Shown here one piece after another: positions 1 through 5,106 of a stretch of DNA of 5,923 nt. The notes beneath the pieces are model-generated. The model saw only the letters and a program-made list of their open reading frames with translations. It had not been told where the DNA came from and searched no databases. This DNA is from Prevotella sp. (GTDB taxonomy: Bacteria > Bacteroidota > Bacteroidia > Bacteroidales > Bacteroidaceae): positions 1 through 5,923 of the forward strand of contig JAJWLX010000114.1 in assembly GCA_021636625.1 (NCBI GenBank). The letters run 5' to 3'. Both the position numbers and the translations under genes were made by a program. Numbering within the stretch: position 1 is the first letter of the stretch; the number at the start of each line of letters is the position of its first letter.

Positions 1-39
1 AAGAGCAGCTATCTTCTCAGACAACTGCTCTACATTCAA
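1..39 (-). CDS. Possible N-terminus of a leftward gene, cut by the window edge
   Basis: The minus strand reads (M)NVEQLSEKIAAL from a TTG codon at 39-37 and stays open to the edge. The sequence resembles the start of an amphipathic helix. A TAA lies in frame three codons upstream, so TTG is the only start available after that stop. A leftward promoter candidate at 91-118 would give an untranslated leader of roughly 45 bases. Only 13 codons are visible, so no family can be named. The same bases can form a 13-bp hairpin with a GAGA loop in the minus-strand RNA (2-31), so a structured leader is an alternative. A 13-codon tail of a rightward gene ending in TAG at 40-42 is also formally possible but has less support. 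Confidence 0.35.
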   Translation of the reverse strand, partial: MNVEQLSEKIAAL

Positions 40-90
40 TAGGTATTAGTTTTCTTTAAGGTAAAAAGATTGTATTCAGGATAACGTTTG

Positions 91-118
91 CAAAGGTACT
101 AAAAAAAATTGAAACAAA
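91..118 (-). promoter_or_regulatory. Leftward Bacteroidota-type promoter candidate
   Basis: On the minus strand TACCTTTG (98-91) fits the -7 consensus TAnnTTTG. A TTTG at 118-115 could be the -33 element, but the spacer is 16 bases, shorter than the usual 19-21. The surrounding DNA is very A/T-rich, as expected upstream of a promoter. It would drive the partial leftward gene at the left edge. Confidence 0.45.
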
Positions 119-230
119 AAAATAAAATGGCAACAAATTTACCATCAACTTAAAAAAAAGTTTTAAAAACCTTTGCGGAGTCTTTTTCTGCTTGTACGAG
201 AAAACAGAGTTTTATATAAATAATGCCAAA

Positions 231-287
231 TAAAAAAGCTGTGAAACGGAAAAACTGTCACGAAACCGTCTTTTTCCCTTTCACAGC
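231..287 (-). terminator. Rho-independent terminator for leftward transcription
   Basis: Arms 238-254 and 271-287 pair over 17 positions with a single mismatch around a 16-base loop. On the minus strand the stem is followed at once by six T residues (237-231 is all A except the first base on the plus strand), the classic intrinsic terminator layout. It starts about 8 bases after the stop codon of the sugar transferase relic at 297-346. It was therefore probably the terminator of an older polysaccharide operon that ended here. Confidence 0.75.
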
Positions 288-296
288 GTTCGATGT

Positions 297-346
297 CTAA
301 AATATTTTGCCAAACAGGATGTTCATCATAGTTTTGATTCAATCTG
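297..346 (-). pseudogene. Relic of a sugar-1-phosphate transferase 3' end
   Basis: Bases 298-337 are an exact 40-bp copy of 2310-2349, the 3' end of the intact phosphoglycosyl transferase. Read on the minus strand the relic encodes KTMMNILFGKIF and then a TAG stop, where the intact gene has TAA. Upstream of the copy a few more bases align (AGATT) after a one-base shift. In frame a TGA interrupts immediately, so nothing larger survives. The relic is followed by a strong leftward terminator (231-287), as a genuine operon end would be. It is either the left end of an older copy of the locus or a duplication made when the intervening segment was inserted. Confidence 0.8.
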
Positions 347-383
347 CTCTCTATAAAAATGGTTACTATCAATATATAGTCAA

Positions 384-425
384 TATGCTATGTTGGGTAT
401 GATTCTTCCCAACAGTTAGATAAGG
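384..425 (+). pseudogene. Relic of an AAA-ATPase-like gene 3' end
   Basis: Bases 385-425 align with 2184-2224, the end of the intact ATPase gene, at 37 of 41 positions without gaps. In the ATPase frame the relic reads AMLGMILPNS then TAG, against AIFGMILPNS then TAA. All four differences fall on third codon positions, including the stop codon. That suggests both sequences diverged while still coding. The six bases after the stop also match. No further upstream coding sequence is recognisable, so the body of the gene is gone. The relic points away from the sugar transferase relic at 297-346, and the two missing bodies would have lain between them. Confidence 0.75.
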
Positions 426-525
426 CGTCTTCCAACACCAAATTCTTCTGCAACTTGCTAGTATCGGATATATTTTTCAGTCCTCATAGTTTAAAAGATT
501 CTAAAAACCAATAATTATTATTTAC

Positions 526-563
526 GAGTTCCCACTATGGGAACTCTCATTTATTTTATTTTT
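526..563 (+). terminator. Rightward intrinsic terminator
   Basis: GAGTTCCCA (526-534) and TGGGAACTC (538-546) form a perfect 9-bp stem with a three-base loop. A T-rich tract follows (547-563). It lies about 107 bases after the stop of the ATPase relic and just before a promoter-like sequence, so it probably insulates the structured region downstream. Confidence 0.65.
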
Positions 564-573
564 GCTATCTTTG
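557..573 (+). promoter_or_regulatory. Possible rightward promoter (-7 elements only)
   Basis: Two close matches to TAnnTTTG are present: TATTTTTG (557-564) and TATCTTTG (566-573), the latter followed by CACC. No TTTG occurs 19-21 bases upstream of either; the terminator hairpin occupies that place. If active it would transcribe the structured GC-richer leader region ahead of the ATPase gene. Confidence 0.35.
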
Positions 574-737
574 CACCGTGTGACACAGATTTAGAACCTT
601 ATTACCTACTTTGGAGGCGCCGTAACAGAAACAGTAATGTACGGATCTCTACTTCCGAAAGCCAACGGAGGCGGAGAGAGGAGAGTTTATGCCCATAGCA
701 AGAGAGCTATACAGCGCATTCTTTGCTCAGTGTTTAC

Positions 738-881
738 GGTGACAGGGTGACACGATGACACTAGTTTTTCAACATTTCGCCTCGCACGCGGGCAGGCAGG
801 AAAAATCAGGCCGAAAGTTCCTGCCTGCCCGCGCGAGAGTAAATCTTCAGAATTCCCTGTCACCTCTGTCACCCTGTCACC
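738..881. repeat. Nested inverted repeat with TGACA units
   Basis: The outer arms 738-752 and 867-881 are a perfect 15-bp inverted repeat. The left arm carries TGACA at 740, 748 and 756 (8-base period). The right arm carries TGTCA at 858, 867 and 875. Inside, 781-802 and 818-839 form a second stem of 22 positions with two mismatches, including a perfect GC-rich 16-bp block (787-802 with 818-833) around a 15-base loop. The whole could fold as a long two-level hairpin in RNA or extrude as a cruciform. I see no protein-like reason for it. It may be a dispersed repeat. Confidence 0.8.
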
Positions 882-894
882 CAGAAGCTGGTTA

Positions 895-944
895 CTTACG
901 ATGCAAAAGTCAGGGACTTACGCCCCGTAATCCACTGGCTTACG
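895..944 (+). repeat. Three CTTACG repeats at exact 22-bp spacing
   Basis: CTTACG occurs at 895-900, 917-922 and 939-944, each start 22 bases after the previous one, which puts the copies about two helical turns apart. The bases between them differ. The middle copy also forms a small dyad, TTACG-ccc-CGTAA (918-930). The regular phasing suggests iterated protein-binding sites about 100 bases upstream of the ATPase promoter, but no protein can be assigned. Confidence 0.45.
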
Positions 945-1044
945 AAGCGGATAACAGCGATACCTGTAAACACGCTAACATGGTGGTATCATTTGAGTGC
1001 TCTAATCACTATATGGCTGCGGTAATTAAGAATAGTCGAAAAAG

Positions 1045-1076
1045 TTTGGCTGTTTCATATAAAAGGCGTATATTTG
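1045..1076 (+). promoter_or_regulatory. Consensus Bacteroidota promoter of the ATPase gene
   Basis: TTTG (1045-1048), a 20-base spacer and TATATTTG (1069-1076) match the Bacteroidota sigma factor consensus exactly. Transcription should begin near 1081-1085, only about 10 bases before the ATG at 1094. This decides the start codon: an upstream start at 755 would not be on this transcript. Confidence 0.85.
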
Positions 1077-1093
1077 CAGAAAAAAGAGACAAG

Positions 1094-2218
1094 ATGACGC
1101 AACAGAATATTAAATTGCCTTTAGGCATACAGGATTTTGAAGAGATGCGTAGAGATCATTATATCTATGCTGATAAGACCGATATGGTCTGGAAACTGGC
1201 TAATGGTACTAAATACAATTACCTGAGCCGTCCACGCCGTTTCGGTAAGTCTCTTTTGTGTTCTACACTTAAGTGTTATTTTGAGGGTAGAAAGGAACTC
1301 TTTGAAGGTCTCAAAATGATGGAACTTGAAACGGAGTGGGTTAAACGTCCTGTTATCTATTTCAGTATGAGTTTGGGTGGTTCTTCTGCTCAGACGCTTA
1401 CAGAATATTTGAACAATGTATTGTCTTCATACGAGAAGATATATGGCAGAAATCCGGATGAGCAGTCTTTAGGTAATCGTTTAAATGGTATCATCCAAAG
1501 AGCATACGAACAGGCGGGAGTACAGATAGCCATTATCGTAGATGAGTATGATGCTCCTTTGCTGCATACTTATGAGACCGGTTATCATGATGCATGCCGT
1601 GAGATATATCGTAACTTCTTTACCGGGTTAAAGGATTATGGTTACTGCATCAAGTGTGTCTTTATTACTGGCATTACTAAGTTTACACAAATCGGTATGT
1701 TTGGTATGCTTAATACGTTAGTCAATATCAGTTTTCGTAATGAGTACGCTACGATATGCGGTTTTACCAAAGATGAAGTCATGTATTATTTCTCTGAACT
1801 GCTGTTAGGAATGGCAGACAGTGTTGCTGTCATGCCGGATGAACTTATGGATACAATGAGTACTTTCTATGGTGGCTATCATTTCTCACGTGGTCTTATT
1901 GGTGTTTACAATCCTTTTAGTGTATGTTGTGCATTGGTTAATCTTCGCCTTGATTCATATTGGATAGCTTCGTGTTTCAACGAAATGTTACTCAAGGTTT
2001 TGCGTAAATTCATCAACGAGATACCTGAACTGGACAATTGTCTGATAGATTCAGACTTTCTGGAAATGAGTGATGTCAATATGGATGATCCCAAGCTCTT
2101 CCTTTATCAGTCCGGTTACCTTACCATCAAGAAGGTGGTTGGTAGCAGCTATATGTTAGGCTATCCTAACCGAGAAGTACGAAATGCAATATTTGGTATG
2201 ATTCTTCCCAACAGTTAA
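1094..2218 (+). CDS. AAA-ATPase-like protein lacking its PD-(D/E)XK domain
   Basis: This 374-residue protein matches the N-terminal part of the AAA-ATPase-like family that is present in many copies in Bacteroidales. Visible marks are the opening KLPLGIQDFEEMRR (7-20) and ADKT (26-29). The Walker A variant is RPRRFGKS (46-53) and the Walker B is IAIIVDEYD (145-153). CVFITGITKFTQ (188-199), ICGFT (221-225) and GVYNPFS (270-276) are also family-typical. Family members usually run past 500 residues because a PD-(D/E)XK nuclease-like domain follows the GYPNREVR stretch (356-363). Here the protein stops 11 residues after it, at ILPNS. ATP binding and hydrolysis are expected; the biological role of the family is not established, though a link to DNA processing or mobile DNA is often inferred from the missing domain. 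The start at 1094 was chosen because a consensus promoter lies just upstream; the frame is open back to 755. A diverged relic at 384-425 ends with the same residues, so the short form may be a real subtype. It is convergent with the polysaccharide operon. Confidence 0.85.
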   Translation: MTQQNIKLPLGIQDFEEMRRDHYIYADKTDMVWKLANGTKYNYLSRPRRFGKSLLCSTLKCYFEGRKELFEGLKMMELETEWVKRPVIYFSMSLGGSSAQTLTEYLNNVLSSYEKIYGRNPDEQSLGNRLNGIIQRAYEQAGVQIAIIVDEYDAPLLHTYETGYHDACREIYRNFFTGLKDYGYCIKCVFITGITKFTQIGMFGMLNTLVNISFRNEYATICGFTKDEVMYYFSELLLGMADSVAVMPDELMDTMSTFYGGYHFSRGLIGVYNPFSVCCALVNLRLDSYWIASCFNEMLLKVLRKFINEIPELDNCLIDSDFLEMSDVNMDDPKLFLYQSGYLTIKKVVGSSYMLGYPNREVRNAIFGMILPNS

Positions 2219-2243
2219 ATAAGGATTTGGTAAAGAAGAAGGT

Positions 2244-2293
2244 ACAATAAAGGGGTGAATACACTATATAAAAAGTATTCACCCCTTTATTGT
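2244..2293. terminator. Bidirectional terminator between convergent genes
   Basis: A perfect 19-bp inverted repeat, 2244-2262 with 2275-2293, encloses a 12-base A/T loop. The core is GGGGTGAATAC with GTATTCACCCC, flanked by AAA and TTT so that either strand gives a G/C stem followed by a U-rich base. It lies 26 bases after the ATPase stop and 16 bases after the sugar transferase stop, which converge on it. Confidence 0.85.
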
Positions 2294-2308
2294 CTAAGTA
2301 GCTAATCA

Positions 2309-2995
2309 TTAAAATATTTTGCCAAACAGGATGTTCATCATAGTTTTGAACAGAATCTTGGCATCAAACCACCAGGATCTGTGTTCCAGATAGTAGAGGT
2401 CAAGACTCAGTCTTCTCAACATCTTTGGCATCGTATCAGTATATCCGTTATACAGGGTGGCATAAGAGGTCACTCCTGGACGAATTTGGTAAAGAAAACG
2501 ATACCGAGGATCATGTTCCATAATCTGGTCGATATAAAATTTGCGTTCTGGACGTGGACCAATAAATGCCATGTCGCCTTTGGCTACGTTCCATAATTGT
2601 GGCAATTCATCAAGATGATGTCTTCTTAGAAAAGCTCCAATGCGTGTCAGGCGAGTTTCTCGTTCATGTTGGAAGAGTTGAGGACCATCTTTTTCTGCAT
2701 CCACTTTCATACTTCTGAATTTATATATGTAGAAAGGTTTGCCGAATCGTCCGATTCTCTCTTGTTTAAAGATAGCAGGTCCCTTATCTTCTCTTTTTAC
2801 GAGAAAATAGCACACAGCAAATAGAGGTGAGAAAACTATTAAGCCAAAGATAGCTAATAGAAAGTCTCCCGCCCGTTTTACATTTCTTTCAAACTCAGTC
2901 ATGCCGTCAGCAATGAAACGTTCGTCTGCTACGTTATCATTTAATTCTATTTCGAATGGAATGTTCGTAGACTTATTTTGTTGCACTCTATTCAT
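2309..2995 (-). CDS. Polyprenyl-phosphate sugar-1-phosphate transferase (initiating enzyme)
   Basis: This 228-residue protein is a short-form bacterial sugar transferase (PF02397, PglC/WcaJ-like catalytic part). Such enzymes move a sugar-1-phosphate from a UDP-sugar to undecaprenyl phosphate at the inner membrane and so start a surface polysaccharide or glycan unit. The membrane-inserted helix is at about 43-66. It is followed by GPAIFKQERIG (72-82), KFRSM (92-96), the catalytic Asp-Glu pair in HHLDELPQL (D129, E130), GDMAFIGPRPE (140-150) and RPGVTSYA (172-179). Length is normal, with about 40 extra residues before the helix. The start has a good ribosome site (AAAAGGA at 3006-3000). It is the last gene of the leftward cassette, 19 bases after the GT2 gene. 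The sugar substrate cannot be read from the sequence. Its last 40 bases recur exactly at 298-337. Confidence 0.93.
   Translation of the reverse strand: MNRVQQNKSTNIPFEIELNDNVADERFIADGMTEFERNVKRAGDFLLAIFGLIVFSPLFAVCYFLVKREDKGPAIFKQERIGRFGKPFYIYKFRSMKVDAEKDGPQLFQHERETRLTRIGAFLRRHHLDELPQLWNVAKGDMAFIGPRPERKFYIDQIMEHDPRYRFLYQIRPGVTSYATLYNGYTDTMPKMLRRLSLDLYYLEHRSWWFDAKILFKTMMNILFGKIF
2310..2349. repeat. 40-bp direct repeat, right copy (left copy 298-337)
   Basis: The bases are identical to 298-337 in the same orientation, 2012 bp apart, and include all but the last stop-codon base of the sugar transferase. Homology drops sharply on both sides. The pair flanks the segment containing the ATPase gene and its structured upstream region. 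It could be a target or attachment duplication, or a recombination scar. Confidence 0.9.
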
Positions 2996-3014
2996 TTTGT
3001 CCTTTTATGTTTTA

Positions 3015-3827
3015 TTATAAAACGTTTAGAGTGCGCATATATTGTATAGAGTCTAGTTTTCTTTTTAGAATTTTGCAACCATAGCTTGGTAGAAACAGCA
3101 GAAAGAAGTATAAGTATGCTTTCAGTGTGCTGAATTTCAGTATGGTTTCATATACAGCTACGTTGTAGTGAATGAGTTGCATCTTTTTCCTGGAAACTGA
3201 ATTCTTTCTTACACAATAGTAGGCTAGAGGCTTTTTGGTATAAGCGTAGCATATTTTGCATTGTTGAAGAATCTGAATAAACATAGCCCAATCCTGTCTT
3301 TTGCGGATAGTAGGCATATAGTATTTCTTCCCCAAAGCTTTTGTATCATAGATAGCTGTGAGACATCCGATTTTATTGTCACGTTTTATCATTTTATACG
3401 TGATGCGGCGTGGCGGAATATTGATACCCGTGGTCTCATAGTTGGAATTGCATATAAGATAAGTTGCACAGCAGAGAGCGCACTTCTTTTCTGACATGTA
3501 ATTGATTTGGATTTCCAGTTTCTCAGGAATCCATCTGTCGTCGCAATCACAGAATGCGATGTATCTTCCTTCAGCTCTTTTGATACATGCGTTTCGGGCA
3601 TATCCCGGTCCATGGTTTTCTGAGAGTAGTTCTATTTTTACTCTCTTGTCTGCTTGGGCAAATTCCTTCAGAATCTTAATGGTATCTTCATCAGTAGATG
3701 CATCGTCAGTTATAATAAGCTCCAAATTATCGTATGTTTGTCTCAGTATACATTGAATGCTGTCGGCAAGATATTTACCGGCATTATAAGTTGGCATGAT
3801 GACTGATACTAAGTCTTCTTTATTCAT
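3015..3827 (-). CDS. Family 2 (GT-A) glycosyltransferase
   Basis: This 270-residue protein has a GT2 Rossmann-type N-terminal half: VSVIMPTYNAGKYL (7-20), the nucleotide-sugar-binding ITDDASTD (39-46), GPGYARN (73-79) and the metal-binding AFCDCDD (91-97, a DxD motif). RKRQDW (175-180) fits the position of the catalytic base, with D179 the likely residue. It has no long membrane region except a hydrophobic stretch at about 238-250, which may bind it to the inner leaflet. It should add a sugar from a nucleotide donor to the lipid-linked acceptor made by the sugar transferase encoded 19 bases downstream, with which it is surely co-transcribed. The start at 3827 has only weak A-rich ribosome-site sequence, as is common in this phylum. 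Donor and linkage are not predictable. Length is normal for a small GT2. Confidence 0.9.
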   Translation of the reverse strand: MNKEDLVSVIMPTYNAGKYLADSIQCILRQTYDNLELIITDDASTDEDTIKILKEFAQADKRVKIELLSENHGPGYARNACIKRAEGRYIAFCDCDDRWIPEKLEIQINYMSEKKCALCCATYLICNSNYETTGINIPPRRITYKMIKRDNKIGCLTAIYDTKALGKKYYMPTIRKRQDWAMFIQILQQCKICYAYTKKPLAYYCVRKNSVSRKKMQLIHYNVAVYETILKFSTLKAYLYFFLLFLPSYGCKILKRKLDSIQYMRTLNVL

Positions 3828-3960
3828 ATTATTCTATATGTTTATTTATTATAACGCCACGTAACATGGATTATTGTTATGGTTGCTAAAAAATATTTGA
3901 AAAAAGATATTGCCCCTCTTTATTGACAAAGATGTATGCTTCCTCCTCATCTATCCTCTG
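3828..3960. other. 133-bp gap inside the polysaccharide cassette
   Basis: There is no gene, no convincing terminator and no TAnnTTTG promoter on the minus strand. The gap is much longer than the 19-base spacing of the next two genes. It may carry an unrecognised internal signal or be the scar of a lost gene. Confidence 0.4.
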
Positions 3961-4965
3961 CTATTTTCCAAGGAAAAATTGTGCAGTTATCATATTCTTT
4001 TTCAGCAGGTTTACAATCACCCAAGATAGGAATCCACATATCGTGAAACCTAAGATAATCAGAACTTCTTCGTTATTGGATGGAACTATGAATCTCAATA
4101 ATTTAACAGTGTAGTCCATCAGCGTCAGATGGCAAGTGTATATGCCCAGTGATAGTATTCCGACTTCTTGGATGAATTTATTGAATCTATTGCTGCTGTC
4201 CAATGCTTTGCGTGCAACGCCCACAATAACCAGAACGGCTAGTATAGCGGTGACTCCTCTGTATGCGTATTGCAGCAATGAAGTTGGACAATGTGGAATC
4301 CTTGGCATCCAGACTGGTAATTCATGCATGTTCCAGAACCATGCTAATACAGCCCATAGTAGTCCCATGCAAATCATAGAAGATTTATTGGTAAGCTGTA
4401 ATTTGTTGAATCTACGTATTACATATCCTAGAAAGTAAAACAGATAATAGTAAGCCAGGAATTGAAAGCCGAAAACTCGGAGGTTGAGTCCAACCATGAT
4501 GCCTAATAGCAGAAGGCAGGTGATGCCAATGGGTATAATCTCATCCATGTGATATTTCGCTGCATTTTTCTGATTTAGTATAAAGATGACTTTTATCCAA
4601 AAGAGAACCCATAAAAACCAAAAATAAGAATCTGGTGCTATGATGATTCTGCTTAAATTTCCAATGGAATAATCTGCAGAAATGACATAGCGTAATAGCG
4701 ACCATGAAAGGTAAGGAACCATCAATTGGTTAAATCTTCGTTTACACAAAGACCCTACGTTTATGTTTTTTGATGTGTTGGAAAATGCGAACCAGCCACT
4801 GATAGCCATGAAGGCTGGCATATGAAATGAATAAATGAAATTCCACAAGTGGTTTTGGAAACAGGCATCTCCCAGAGAAGATTGAATGGCATGTCCTAAT
4901 ACTACTAGTATCATGAGCCACCCCTTTAAGGAATCAATCCAAATTAATCTTTTCTTATCTGACAT
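3961..4965 (-). CDS. Membrane O-acyltransferase (acyltransferase-3 family)
   Basis: This 334-residue integral membrane protein belongs to the acyltransferase-3 family (PF01757), which O-acetylates or otherwise acylates sugars of surface polysaccharides, probably from an acyl donor across the inner membrane. The N-terminal signature WIDSLKGWLMILVVLGH (9-25) contains the conserved His25. FHMPAFMAISGWF (47-59) is the second family block. About ten hydrophobic segments follow, near 13-31, 42-62, 79-97, 114-131, 143-163, 165-184, 197-213, 233-251, 268-288 and 300-322. Length is normal. It is the first visible gene of the leftward cassette, followed by the GT2 and the initiating transferase. This suggests that it decorates the repeat unit they build. 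No consensus promoter is visible upstream, although the next gene is divergent, so a promoter must lie in 4966-5106. Substrate and acyl group are unknown. Confidence 0.9.
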   Translation of the reverse strand: MSDKKRLIWIDSLKGWLMILVVLGHAIQSSLGDACFQNHLWNFIYSFHMPAFMAISGWFAFSNTSKNINVGSLCKRRFNQLMVPYLSWSLLRYVISADYSIGNLSRIIIAPDSYFWFLWVLFWIKVIFILNQKNAAKYHMDEIIPIGITCLLLLGIMVGLNLRVFGFQFLAYYYLFYFLGYVIRRFNKLQLTNKSSMICMGLLWAVLAWFWNMHELPVWMPRIPHCPTSLLQYAYRGVTAILAVLVIVGVARKALDSSNRFNKFIQEVGILSLGIYTCHLTLMDYTVKLLRFIVPSNNEEVLIILGFTICGFLSWVIVNLLKKNMITAQFFLGK

Positions 4966-5004
4966 AATTTTATTTTTTGAATTTAGATATATATCATATT
5001 TATA

Positions 5005-5024
5005 ATAAAGAAACGATTCTTTAT
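5005..5024. promoter_or_regulatory. Dyad in the divergent intergenic region
   Basis: ATAAAGAA (5005-5012) and TTCTTTAT (5017-5024) are perfect 8-bp inverted arms around ACGA. The dyad sits about 40 bases before the acyltransferase start and about 40 bases upstream of the -33 element of the GH16 promoter. It could be an operator shared by the two divergent units. In such A/T-rich DNA it may also be chance. Confidence 0.3.
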
Positions 5025-5065
5025 ATCTTTTATTGTTTATTTAGAGGAGAAAAAGGAAAAATCAT

Positions 5066-5096
5066 TTTGTTGTTCTAAAGAAAAGTCGTATTTTTG
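5066..5096 (+). promoter_or_regulatory. Consensus Bacteroidota promoter of the GH16 gene
   Basis: TTTG (5066-5069), a 19-base spacer and TATTTTTG (5089-5096) match the Bacteroidota promoter consensus. Transcription should start around 5100-5105, leaving only a few bases before the ATG at 5107, so the message is nearly leaderless if that ATG is used. Confidence 0.85.
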
Positions 5097-5106
5097 CACA
5101 AAAAAT

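Larger units (their letters stand above)
574..1044 (+). other. Structured non-coding stretch ahead of the ATPase gene
   Basis: No convincing gene is seen in these 471 bases. The stretch is visibly more GC-rich than its surroundings. It contains a hairpin at 646-679 (CTTCCG with CGGAGG around an eight-base loop, extended by TCTCT with AGAGA after a small internal loop), a nested inverted repeat at 738-881 and three 22-bp-spaced hexamers at 895-944. Two short open frames exist. One is 637-750 (37 codons, starts MYGSLLPKANGG, no good ribosome site). The other is 689-742 (17 codons, starts MPIARELY, with an AGGAGAG-type ribosome site about seven bases upstream). The second could be a leader peptide, but neither resembles a family I can name. 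The frame of the ATPase is also open back to 755, but a consensus promoter lies inside that extension. Confidence 0.5.

Noticed and set aside
163..372. 69-codon open frame on the minus strand
   Set aside because: It runs across the sugar transferase relic in the wrong frame and through a strong leftward terminator; its composition looks random.
416..487. Minus-strand pieces MRTEKYIRY, TAG, QVAEEFGVGRRLI resembling a broken helix-turn-helix start
   Set aside because: The second piece looks like a DNA-binding helix, but it has an internal stop, is only 24 codons and overlaps the ATPase relic, so chance is more likely.
787..833. CRISPR-like or short tandem GGCAGGCAGG repeats
   Set aside because: They are the two arms of a single hairpin, not an array with spacers.
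687..872. 61-codon open frame on the minus strand
   Set aside because: It lies within the inverted repeat and owes its length to the repeat's composition; no ribosome site or family resemblance.
755..1093. Start of the ATPase gene at 755
   Set aside because: The consensus promoter at 1045-1076 and the family-typical N-terminus (LPLGIQDFEEMR) both point to 1094; kept only as a low-level finding.
2381..2596. Plus-strand open frame opposite the sugar transferase
   Set aside because: Antisense shadow of a well-supported gene. The same applies to plus-strand frames at 3261-3756 and 3923-4438.
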